Origin: Candidatus Lumbricidiphila eiseniae
GTDB lineage: Bacteria > Actinomycetota > Actinomycetes > Actinomycetales > Microbacteriaceae
Direction: 5' to 3'
DNA: 64,000 nt
NCBI GenBank assembly: GCA_002529645.1
Contig: NAEP01000039.1
Coordinates: forward strand, 1 to 64,000
The first letter of the stretch is position 1. Each line of letters begins with the position of its first letter. The notes beneath the pieces are model-generated. The model had not been told where the DNA came from and did not search any database. It was given only the letters and a program-made list of their open reading frames with translations. The position numbers and the translations under genes were made by a program. This document shows positions 1 through 8,118 of this stretch, one piece after another.

Positions 1-420
1 GACGACCACTCCCGAGTTGCCTATGCCGAAATCCACGAGGATGAGACCGCGGCGACCGCGATCGGCGTTCTTCGGCGAGCGATCAGCTGGTTCGAAGCGC
101 GCGGCATGAGGCTCGAACCAGTGCTCTCCGACAACGGCTCCGCCTACCGCTCTCACGCCTGGCCAGACGCCTGCGCCGAGCTCGGAATCAAGGCAAAGAA
201 GACCCGCCCTTATCGCCCGCAAACGAACGGGAAGATCGAACGCTTCCACCGCACCCTCGCCGACGGATGAGCCTTCTCACGCCACTACAACAGCGAATCA
301 GCCCGCCAAGCAGCCCTCCCCGCATGGCTCCACGAACATAACCACCACAGGCCCCACACCACCATCGGAGCAAAGCCACCCATCAGCCGGCTAACTAACC
401 TGCCTGGGCAGTACACCTAG
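1..420 (+). pseudogene. IS481-type transposase, 3' part, with internal stop
   Basis: The reading frame from base 1 encodes the DDE core of an IS481-family transposase: first Asp in DDHSR, second Asp in SDNGSAYRS, and Glu in TNGKIERFHR. The start is outside the window. An in-frame TGA at 268-270 replaces the Trp usually found in this family (ADG-W-AFSRHY), after which the frame stays open to the TAG at 418-420 (HNHHRPHTTIGAKPP tail). The element is therefore probably inactive. Its right end runs directly into a truncated integrase gene at about 415-420, which suggests the IS inserted into that gene. Family assignment is from recognised motifs, not from a search. Confidence 0.85.
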
Positions 421-1007
421 CCCTCACCGGACTCCGTTTCGGCGAGGCTGCGGCTCTTCGCGTTTCCGCGGTTGACCTCGACAAGCGACTCATCCACGTC
501 GACGAGGCCGTCACCAAGGTCAGTGGCGTCGTCGAGTTCGGTGACACAAAAGACCACGAGAAGCGCGTGGTGGCCTTCCCTCAGGTCCTGACCGAACTGC
601 TCCATGCGCAGATGGTCGGCAAGCGACCGGAGAGCCTTCTCTTCACGAGTCCTGAGGGATACACGCTTCGCCTCGTGACATGGCGGCGACGGTACTGGTA
701 TCCGGCAATCGCCAAGATCAATGCGAGGCGACGCAAGACCAACCCGAAGGGGATGGTGGACTTCCCGAAGGTGACGCCACATGACCTTCGCCATACGGCT
801 ACCTCCCTCGCCGTGCGCGGCGGTGCCAGCGTCGTCGGAGTTCAGAGAATGCTCGGCCATGCCGACGCCAAGATGACGCTCAACACCTACGTCGGCCTCT
901 TTACCAGCGACCTCACTGCCGTCGCCGATGTGCTCAACGAGTCCGCGAGTAGGTCGAAACTAGGCGACGCGCTCGCTGCACCGACGCCCAAAGACGAGGA
1001 GTGCTAG
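420..1007 (+). pseudogene. Tyrosine integrase, C-terminal catalytic fragment
   Basis: This is the catalytic half of a tyrosine recombinase, which cuts and rejoins DNA at attachment sites. The frame opens inside the IS end and reads ALTGLRFGE (first catalytic Arg), then HDLRH (His-x-x-Arg), LGHAD and NTYVG (nucleophilic Tyr), ending at TGC-TAG. The N-terminal arm-binding and core-binding domains are missing, apparently cut off by the IS481-type element on the left. A Met at 567 could only give a 146-residue piece without the first catalytic Arg. The gene probably once mobilised the island that follows, which ends in a tRNA-Val scar at 10080-10122; it is now likely dead. Confidence 0.85.
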
Positions 1008-1272
1008 CGGGCGCTCATGGCCATGCCCTCGGGTTTTCCGTAGCGGCGGAACAGTCTCCTGGCGTTGGGCGCGCAATGCAACGGACCAAGAGCCGGCGGC
1101 GTTGAATGAGTCAAAGTGGCTCGTCTACGGTGCATCACGAGGACCGTCCAGAGAACCCCGCCGGTGAGGCGAACTAAGCAGTCTCCGTCGAACGTCTTTC
1201 CCCGGATCACCGGTGCAGTTCTCTCCCGGATGGCCAGGGCCAGCTGGGGCGGCCGGACCCAAAGGCGAGAGC

Positions 1273-3231
1273 TCACTCGCCCGCGTCGGGACCCGACGAG
1301 GCTGCAAGGGTGAACTCGTCATTGATTTTAATGACAATCGCGACCATCAGCCGAAGAGCAACGATGTATGGGTTGAAGTGTTCGCTGTCGTCGAGGCCGG
1401 CCTGGGAGCCGTGTTGGTATCGGTTGCGCAAGTTCGGGCCGTTGCTGAAGTCGACCCTGTTGAGCATGTAGTTGAAGTAGTCCGCCTCTGCCTCGGTCAA
1501 CAGCGAGGATCGGCGCACCATCCATCCCCTCTCAACCATCGCATCAACTGCCGCACGACCGGCCGGTGAGAGGTGGTAATAGCTTGCAGCCTGGGTGCGG
1601 AACAGAGTGACGAGAACGAGCAGCTGCTCTGCATTCGCGAAGTAGACGCGATGGCCAAGGTCGACGAGGACCCCAGCATCGATCATCGAGTCGATGTACG
1701 GCTTCTGGTAGTCGTTGAAGGTTGCGTAAGCAACCTGGTTACCTGACAGGAGGCTCGCGCCGTTGCCAGCCTTGAGAGACTCATCGATGTAGGTCAGCGG
1801 CGACTGATCCGAGAACAGCAGATACAGGATGTTCTCCATCTCCTGGACGCCGGAGGAGTATAGGTACTTGCCCTCGAGCAGACTCGGTATCTCCTTGTAG
1901 CGCACCTGGTCTGACCCGAGGGTGAGCAGGTCACGATCGAGCTCGCTGTTCTCGGCAAACAGCGAGAACTGCTTCACGACGCTCTCCATCTCGGCGAAGA
2001 GATGCCGAACCTTTTGGAGGTTGGAAGCGCCAACAGCAGACGGGTAGAACGAGAAGTTCTGTGCCCCGAACTCCTCAACGAGGTACGTGCCGCAGAACCA
2101 GGCAATGACATCTTCGAGCTCGATCTCATGCGAGGCAAGGAACAGTCGGTACATATGCGTCTGCAGCAGCGATCTCGAGTCGATCTGTCGAAACGCACGC
2201 CCGACCTTATATTCGGCGACGCCGGTGAGGCCCATGACTCGCTCCATGGCACTTAGAGCAGTCGGAAATGCAGGGAAGCACAGGAGCACATGATGGTCGA
2301 CGAACTCGAAGAGGTACTGGAAGTTGTTCATGACGCTCGGGAAGTCGAGAGACTGTTCGAGCCAGCGCCGACTGTAGGTGAATCGCTGGACCCACCCCTC
2401 TGAGTCGTCCACCTCAGTCAACACCGGCTCCTCTTGGTCATCCGAGATGCTCAGGTCGACGCCTGTCTTGACGCCTTGGCCTTCGGTGAAGAGCTCGGAG
2501 TTGAGCTGTTCTGCTCGTCGGCGTGCTCGCAGACGCAGCTTGGCATCGATGCCTGCCTGAGCGTGATCCTTCGCTTCGGCGATCAACCGGACATAGTTCA
2601 AGTTCGCATCCTCGCTATCGATGTAGCACTCGAGGAGTCCGCGACTGTCGGCAGGGGTGAAACTAGGCGGCAGGTGGATCGCTCGTCCGGCGCTCTTCTC
2701 GAGGTGCTTACGGACCAGGTACTCGGCCGTTCGGGCGGAGACCAAGAGCTCGTCCCTGATGCTGCGGTCGTAGGCGTGCACGAGGCCCTTACTCGCCAGC
2801 ATCTCACCAAGGTGTACGCCGACTGTCCTCAACGACGGGAGAGCAATGTCGGCATCGCAGCGCTCAAAGACTCTGCCGCGACCGAGAAGGTCCAGTAGGT
2901 CTGAACGGTACTCGTGGTCGATATCTCTCACAACGGCATCGAAGTTCGAACCGTCGATGTCGCCAAAGTACTTAGCTACCGCCGCACGGATCTTGGGGGC
3001 GACCGCCTCCATATGCACTTGCTCGGCGGGTGTCGATGAACGAAGGAAGATGCCGTTCTCCAGGTACTGTTGAACGTTGTGGAGCTCGAGCACGTCCACA
3101 ATCGTCGTGGGCGGCCTGCCTGGGTCAAACACCAACGCGATCTCCGCAACACGTTGCGCGTAGAAGCCAGCCGCCAAGTCATGGGCACCATAGAACCGAA
3201 CGCGTCTCAGCTCGCCTGGCTCCGTATTCAA
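1273..3231 (-). CDS. Large protein with HEPN-like C-terminal motif, CBASS neighbour
   Basis: This 652-residue protein belongs to no family I can name with certainty. It is soluble, mixed alpha/beta to mostly helical, with no signal peptide or clear membrane helix. Near the C-terminus (residues 600-608) it reads NLRNRYQHG: an R-x4-H motif with Asn after the Arg, the pattern typical of HEPN ribonucleases and DUF4209-like proteins. A HEPN RNase role is inference. The start is TTG at 3231, chosen because AGGAGG (3241-3246) lies about 9 nt upstream; there is no competing ATG. It follows the CBASS operon on the same strand after 98 bp, so it could be a fourth operon member or a separate defence gene. 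Confidence 0.75.
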   Translation of the reverse strand: MNTEPGELRRVRFYGAHDLAAGFYAQRVAEIALVFDPGRPPTTIVDVLELHNVQQYLENGIFLRSSTPAEQVHMEAVAPKIRAAVAKYFGDIDGSNFDAVVRDIDHEYRSDLLDLLGRGRVFERCDADIALPSLRTVGVHLGEMLASKGLVHAYDRSIRDELLVSARTAEYLVRKHLEKSAGRAIHLPPSFTPADSRGLLECYIDSEDANLNYVRLIAEAKDHAQAGIDAKLRLRARRRAEQLNSELFTEGQGVKTGVDLSISDDQEEPVLTEVDDSEGWVQRFTYSRRWLEQSLDFPSVMNNFQYLFEFVDHHVLLCFPAFPTALSAMERVMGLTGVAEYKVGRAFRQIDSRSLLQTHMYRLFLASHEIELEDVIAWFCGTYLVEEFGAQNFSFYPSAVGASNLQKVRHLFAEMESVVKQFSLFAENSELDRDLLTLGSDQVRYKEIPSLLEGKYLYSSGVQEMENILYLLFSDQSPLTYIDESLKAGNGASLLSGNQVAYATFNDYQKPYIDSMIDAGVLVDLGHRVYFANAEQLLVLVTLFRTQAASYYHLSPAGRAAVDAMVERGWMVRRSSLLTEAEADYFNYMLNRVDFSNGPNLRNRYQHGSQAGLDDSEHFNPYIVALRLMVAIVIKINDEFTLAASSGPDAGE

Positions 3232-3329
3232 TGGGCAACTCCTCCTGATTGCTTGCCGACCTGTAGTACGACGCTCATGCTCATTCGGTCAACTCTCCCT
3301 ATCGCTCCCACGCTGACACCGTCCGTTTG

Positions 3330-5084
3330 CTAGAGGTGGATCGCCGTGATTGGACCCCCGGCTACATCGGGTTCGACTGTGAGGACTGGAAAGTACTGCG
3401 CCGAACCATCCATGTCGCGAGCCCATTCGTACACCACGCTGCAAAGGGTGTTGAGCAGCCTGCCGATCAGCAGGGCCATGGCGTACGGCCCGTGGAAGGC
3501 CAAGTGAACTTCGGATGCGCCAGCTGCTCGCGCCGCGAACTTGATCGCAGTTGCGATCTCCTTGGCAATACGGCCTGCCTCGCGAGGGTCGATGTCTCCT
3601 TGCCCCGTGGTGATCGTGACGGCGGTCACCGAGGTGGTCGAGAGGGACTGGAGTAGCATCGCGAACGCGAGGGTGTCGGGCGCGTCTGTAAGGCTAGCGA
3701 AGACTGCCAACCGCGCTCTACCTTCATGTGCACCCGCAAGGCTGACTTCATCGACAGTGACCGCAGTGTGCAAGTTTGGGTCCGCCGGGTCTGCCACTGA
3801 GGTCCAGGTCGAGCCTTCGAGATCGACCACCTCAAGTTTGCCGAACTTAGTCGCAGGGAAGCCAGTTCCGAGCGCCACTGCAATTGAGAGATGCATTCCG
3901 CCGAAGAATTGCACAGCGGGTGCCCCAACCGACAGGACCGCGTCGCTGATGATGGGCAGAGTCACGGCCAGGTCGTGTAGCGCCAGGGCAGCGGGAATCT
4001 TCCCCGCTTCGCTCGGGATTAGCCGGATATCCAAGTCGGAAACGCAGGCGTCAATCGACGACGGCGCCGTTCGGCTCTGCGTCGAGATCTTGAGCGGTCG
4101 CGGGACGCTTGACATATCAGTTTTGAGTTGTCTGGCTCGATGCCGCAGCAGTCTACGTACCAGCTTGATCCGACCATTGGGGGTGCGGATGTCGACTTGG
4201 TCCATTGAGCTGAGCGTGCAAGCAGGAGCCAGCCCGAGCAGAATGTCAGGGGCACCGTATGCAAGACGTGACTCATCGGGGCCAACGGTGTTGGCGATGA
4301 CGAGGGCGAATCGCGGGTCCGCCTGCAGTCCCAACAGGCGCGGAAGCTCGCGGTGTTTCACGACCGTGCTGTTCGCGATGTCAGGTGTCACGATGAGCAC
4401 CCCTCCTGAGAGCCCCGAGGCGAATGCCTCGTCCAGTCGCTTCTCGGTGTCACCGGGAGGCAGATCGGGTACGTCACGCCACACCGAGATCCCTGCAGCA
4501 TGGAGCAAACGCTCGACCTCACCAGCGAAATCCTCACCGTCGTTGTGCCGATACGAGATGAAGACGGGACCGTTGACACGGACTGCTGTTGGCGGCATGG
4601 GATCAAGTTGCATTGCGAGTTCTCTCTCAAGGTCCACCTTGGCAGCACGCAATGGGCGCCAAACCTTGCCGGGAGTGGCGATAAGGCCGTGGAACTGCTG
4701 CTCCCCCCAGGGCGCGTAGACGCAGAGCGCGACCTCATGTCCCCCGCTCTGCGCGGTATCGAGGGTTGAGTCACGATCGATTGAACTCGGGCCAACCGAA
4801 GAGGGGTGGCTGTGCCACTCGCCTACATAGCCAACTACCTCATCGGCGCCAGACCGAGAGCGGTACTCGGCCAGGCGGAGATTCGCTGCTACGTCGTCTC
4901 TCAAATACCTGTCGAAGGATGGCTGCGCTGACTCCAGCACAAGCACGTCAACTACGACCGTTCTGTCATTCCTTTTGTACCCGAGCAGGATGCCGCCGGC
5001 CTCGTTGGGAAGGCTCGTCGCTGTGGCCTTTACGATTGCTCTTTGGGCCGCAAGTGACAGTTCGATAACCGCTTTAGCGCGCAC
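3330..5084 (-). CDS. JAB-TIR-SAVED fusion, CBASS protease-effector
   Basis: One chain carries three CBASS parts. Numbered from an upstream in-frame TTG at 5141: a JAB/JAMM metallopeptidase at about 25-175 (Glu47 in NEAGG, H110-x-H112-P, then Ser119/120 and Asp122/124); a TIR domain at about 191-335 (VFISYRHND, ISVWRD, conserved Glu in KHRELPRLL); and a SAVED domain at about 360-600 (VHLAFHGPYAMALLIGRLLN, then YEW and FPVLTV). In known systems JAB (Cap3) reverses Cap2 conjugation, SAVED binds the cyclic oligonucleotide, and the TIR then degrades NAD. The better start is GTG at 5084, with GGGGGAG 4-5 nt upstream and an 11-nt overlap with the Cap2-like gene, giving 584 residues. No separate cap3 or effector gene is present. 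Confidence 0.9.
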   Translation of the reverse strand: MRAKAVIELSLAAQRAIVKATATSLPNEAGGILLGYKRNDRTVVVDVLVLESAQPSFDRYLRDDVAANLRLAEYRSRSGADEVVGYVGEWHSHPSSVGPSSIDRDSTLDTAQSGGHEVALCVYAPWGEQQFHGLIATPGKVWRPLRAAKVDLERELAMQLDPMPPTAVRVNGPVFISYRHNDGEDFAGEVERLLHAAGISVWRDVPDLPPGDTEKRLDEAFASGLSGGVLIVTPDIANSTVVKHRELPRLLGLQADPRFALVIANTVGPDESRLAYGAPDILLGLAPACTLSSMDQVDIRTPNGRIKLVRRLLRHRARQLKTDMSSVPRPLKISTQSRTAPSSIDACVSDLDIRLIPSEAGKIPAALALHDLAVTLPIISDAVLSVGAPAVQFFGGMHLSIAVALGTGFPATKFGKLEVVDLEGSTWTSVADPADPNLHTAVTVDEVSLAGAHEGRARLAVFASLTDAPDTLAFAMLLQSLSTTSVTAVTITTGQGDIDPREAGRIAKEIATAIKFAARAAGASEVHLAFHGPYAMALLIGRLLNTLCSVVYEWARDMDGSAQYFPVLTVEPDVAGGPITAIHL

Positions 5085-6579
5085 TGATCTCCCCCGCCTC
5101 GGGACCGAGCCCGATCTCCCTGATCTCGCCGGCTGGGTCAACGGGGCGTCCTACGAGCAGCCCAATCGCGTGCCGCGCTGTCAATCCCGCGGCCTCGAGG
5201 ACCGCATATGGGGCCGTGGGCGAGACAGGACTCCCGCAACCCGGCTCGAACACGTCAGGCACGTTCGGCTCCGGTCGTCGCGAACTCGATGGAAGAGACG
5301 CAGCCCCGTTGAGTGGAGGCAGGAGGTCAATCCGAACTGTATCGCCGGCGTTTTGCAGCGCGGCCGAGACGAAGGTGCGCCCTGTGGCTTCCGCGGCGGT
5401 CCGGAGCGCTGCGGTGACCGCGAAGTCGGCAGTCGCGTTGATTACCAGGTCGTGATCGGTCAGGAGTTCCAGAGCAAAGGCTATGTCGCGCGCGTCGCAC
5501 ATGCTCACCTTGATGTTCTCGATGGGCATTCGATCTTCCACCGCAAGCTCGAGGCGCATCGCCTCCACTTTTGCGTGTCCCACAGAACGGCTCGACGCGA
5601 GGTGCCTGACCAAGTTGCCGGGAAGGAGGGAGTCGTTGTCGACGAGGGTCACGTGTCCAACACCGGATCGAGCCATCGCGTCGGCGACGAACGAACCCAG
5701 CGCACCGACGCCGACGATGGCGACGCTCCTGCCCGAGATATCGCGAGCATGCGGGCCGGAGCGCGCTTGCTTTGCGGCTTCGGTGTTTGCTGCGGAGAGC
5801 AGACGTGCGGCCTTGATCGAACCGTCGTCATCGGGCACCACGCTCAGGAGGATCAGTCCCTCATGGCCTCCACGATCGTAGATCAGTCCGAGAGCCGTGA
5901 TGGCGCCACCCCTGATCCGCTGCAAGGTGTCTTCGGCGAGTCCAGCAAGAGCGGCCACATCGTCCCAGGTCCGCGGCGGGGACCCGATCGTCCCGATGTC
6001 GGCGATGTACGCGTAGCGCGACTTTGGCTTTGCGGGGGCCTTACTGTTCACCTTCTTGGTCGGCAAACCTGCCGGGGATGACGGTCCGACAGCGAGAAGA
6101 ACAGTGTCGTGGTCACCATCTGCTAGCCGCACAGTTGAGTTCCTGAGTTGGGCAAACTCGCCGTAGATGTAGATGCGAGTGTCGTTGCTCGACTCGAAGT
6201 ACCGATCTAGGTCCAGGTCGGGACGATCGTTCTTCCAATCAGCATCCGCCTCGCTGAACCATGCCTCTGCCTTAGCGAGGACGCTCGGCGCATCGGCCCA
6301 CCAGAGGCTTTCATGGTCGTCTTCAGCGACGATGCAAAGTGCGCCGCCTCGCTCACGATGCCACGACCAAGGCGCGTCGTCCTCGGAAGCGGGCTGGACT
6401 CGCGGCGGCGCGAAAGGGAACTTGGGGGGAAGCCGGACGATGATCTCAACCGTGCCCGCACCTCGCGCCACTACCCCGTGCCAGTTCCCCTCGCGGTTGG
6501 TGAAACCCGCCACGATGAGTTGTTCTTCGAAGCGCTGACGAGCGTGAGAGATGACCTCGTCAACACCCACGGTTGTCAC
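5074..6579 (-). CDS. cap2: Cap2-like E2-E1 fusion, CBASS conjugating enzyme
   Basis: A 501-residue fusion typical of type II CBASS Cap2. The N-terminal E2-like domain (about 1-130) has the candidate catalytic Cys82 in GGALCIV. A linker region follows, then a ThiF/E1-like adenylation domain (about 280-490) with the nucleotide-binding G290-V-G-A-L-G295, Asp in TLVDND, and the E1 Cys448 in EPGCGSP. In characterised systems Cap2 conjugates the C-terminus of the CD-NTase to a target, much as ubiquitin is attached, and this primes signalling. The gene starts with GTG at 6579 in a GTGA overlap with the CD-NTase stop, so the two are translationally coupled. All key residues are present. Confidence 0.92.
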   Translation of the reverse strand: MTTVGVDEVISHARQRFEEQLIVAGFTNREGNWHGVVARGAGTVEIIVRLPPKFPFAPPRVQPASEDDAPWSWHRERGGALCIVAEDDHESLWWADAPSVLAKAEAWFSEADADWKNDRPDLDLDRYFESSNDTRIYIYGEFAQLRNSTVRLADGDHDTVLLAVGPSSPAGLPTKKVNSKAPAKPKSRYAYIADIGTIGSPPRTWDDVAALAGLAEDTLQRIRGGAITALGLIYDRGGHEGLILLSVVPDDDGSIKAARLLSAANTEAAKQARSGPHARDISGRSVAIVGVGALGSFVADAMARSGVGHVTLVDNDSLLPGNLVRHLASSRSVGHAKVEAMRLELAVEDRMPIENIKVSMCDARDIAFALELLTDHDLVINATADFAVTAALRTAAEATGRTFVSAALQNAGDTVRIDLLPPLNGAASLPSSSRRPEPNVPDVFEPGCGSPVSPTAPYAVLEAAGLTARHAIGLLVGRPVDPAGEIREIGLGPEAGEISAR

Positions 6580-7574
6580 CCGAAAGTCCGGGTTCCCGCC
6601 GGGACTGTAGCTGCGCCAGAGGTAATGGTGCCAGCCTTAGCCCTGCCCTTCTCGTCGAAGCCGTCAGGCGTCTGAAAGACGGTCTTGCCATCCCCGTTTA
6701 CGCCGAAAAGCTTCTGAAACACGAGGGCTGATTTGCCAAGATCGTCCTCCGTAAGCGCTGCGGCAGCGTCTACGGCCGCGACCGCAAAGCGATCGCTCAC
6801 GGTATTCAGCTCGTCTGCGGTCGCATTGGTCTGGATCGTTGCGCCTGAAAGGGTTGGGTCGGGGATGCCGATGCCGTACTTCGCAAGATTCGTCAGGATC
6901 GCGCTCACGCCCTCGAGCGCGGAAACGTAGAAGGTGGCGTTGTCGTCCCCGACCACTCCGCTGCGGAAGGCTTCATATGCTGCGGCTTCGATGGTGAAGC
7001 CGCTCGGGCGGGCGCCTTTCGCTAGAAGCGTGCGCCGGGTCTGACGCAGCAGCTTCACGGTGGGGACATAGAACTCTGCGTGCTCACTGTTCATCTCGGT
7101 TGACAACTCGGTCAACTTCTCGGGATTGGTGCGAATCCACTCGTCTTCCGAGTTCTTCACCGGGATTTCCCAGGTGCCATCCCCAACAAAGCAGGGACGG
7201 GCAGGAACCGCGTCGACATCCAGGTCATAGTCCGGGAATGCAACCTTGACGCTACGCGCCTGGCGTTTGACGCTGTCGGTGCCAAACTCGGCTCGAAGGA
7301 CATTGACGACGCAGTCGAGAATCTTGTCGGCCGTCACGTCTTGGGGCAGATCCGGGAGCCGGACGAGAACGTCGACATCCTTCACGCGCCGGATCGAAAC
7401 GCTCCGCTTGTACGAGCCAATCAGGACAGGGCTGATGCCATAGCCTTTGAGTGTGTCGTCGGCCATCAGCGCCTCTCGCACCAGCCGGTGCGCCTCGGGC
7501 GCGTTGGATCTGTCGACGTCACTGGGCTCGATTGAGCTGAGTGCGTCCTTGAACTGCTGCCGCAGACGAGCCAT
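6576..7574 (-). CDS. CD-NTase, CBASS cyclic oligonucleotide synthase
   Basis: A 332-residue nucleotidyltransferase of the CD-NTase/OAS type, the sensor of CBASS, which makes a cyclic di- or trinucleotide on phage infection. It shows the GS motif G53-S54-Y with the metal-binding D66-x-D68, and a third acidic position in YDLDVDAVP (Asp119/121). The chain ends in TRTFG; a C-terminal Gly is what Cap2 enzymes activate and conjugate, which agrees with the next gene. ATG at 7574 has AGGAGG 5-6 nt upstream. It is the first gene of the operon, followed by the Cap2-like gene (GTGA overlap) and the JAB-TIR-SAVED gene. The clade and the product nucleotide cannot be read from sequence alone. Confidence 0.92.
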   Translation of the reverse strand: MARLRQQFKDALSSIEPSDVDRSNAPEAHRLVREALMADDTLKGYGISPVLIGSYKRSVSIRRVKDVDVLVRLPDLPQDVTADKILDCVVNVLRAEFGTDSVKRQARSVKVAFPDYDLDVDAVPARPCFVGDGTWEIPVKNSEDEWIRTNPEKLTELSTEMNSEHAEFYVPTVKLLRQTRRTLLAKGARPSGFTIEAAAYEAFRSGVVGDDNATFYVSALEGVSAILTNLAKYGIGIPDPTLSGATIQTNATADELNTVSDRFAVAAVDAAAALTEDDLGKSALVFQKLFGVNGDGKTVFQTPDGFDEKGRAKAGTITSGAATVPAGTRTFG

Positions 7575-8118
7575 GTGGCCCTCCTATTCATAAGTTGACG
7601 CTTGAGGAGTATGATCTCCCACCTTTCAGGATCCAATGTGCAGCTGACATCGGCTCCAATCGACCCGCGCAGTTCGCTGTAGGCGAACAAGTGTTCGACT
7701 GCTCGTTCATCATTCGACCCGCCGCGCCGCCTACCACGCGCACGCAAGAGGTTCCCTCTGCGTGCGACTTGTCTCGCGCTGCGGGTGCCGCGCAAACGTG
7801 GACGGCTCGACCGCACGTGTAACCCGCACGCAAACATGAACGCTGACGGGCCCCTATTCGTGCGTGCCGTCCCGCTCCGGGTGCCTCGGCACCAACCTGT
7901 GCGAATCGTGCACAGGTTAGCGCCGACTCGAGAGCGTCACTAGGCCGGCATGCCCGCTTCTCTTCCTCTGCGCGCGACAACGTCAGGGACCTATGACCAT
8001 CAACGAGCGAGGCACTCCGAGGTCTTATCGCTCACCTCGGAGTGCGTCAGCCGTTCGGATTGAGAGCTCGCGCACGGAGCCGCTACCCGCTGGGTCAAGT
8101 CCTGATCGCAGAGCGCAG
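7575..8118. promoter_or_regulatory. Upstream region of CBASS operon, with inverted repeats
   Basis: No convincing gene is seen in these 544 bases; open frames on both strands lack ribosome sites and look like noise. The part next to 7574 should hold the CBASS promoter. Structures visible: GTTCGC-TGTAG-GCGAAC at 7672-7688, about 100 bp before the CD-NTase start; a 9-bp stem AACCTGTGC/GCACAGGTT with a 7-nt loop at 7894-7918; and a 12-bp hairpin at 8012-8045 listed separately. The first two could be operators or RNA stems. Confidence 0.5.
8012..8045 (-). terminator. Perfect 12-bp hairpin after DUF3800 gene
   Basis: GCACTCCGAGGT (8012-8023) and its exact reverse complement (8034-8045) flank a 10-nt loop. 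It lies about 75 bp after the DUF3800 stop codon. There is no T-run, so it may be a GC-rich actinobacterial terminator or an RNA-stabilising stem. Confidence 0.5.

Noticed and set aside
1116-1313. Small plus-strand frame between integrase fragment and the HEPN-like gene
   Set aside because: Arg-rich chance frame; runs antisense into the end of the 652-residue gene.
3541-4719. 392-residue plus-strand open frame
   Set aside because: Antisense shadow of the JAB-TIR-SAVED gene in high-GC DNA; Ser/Arg-rich with no domain.
7588-7980. Open frames on both strands upstream of the CD-NTase
   Set aside because: No ribosome sites, biased Arg/Ala composition, mutually overlapping; treated as regulatory gap.
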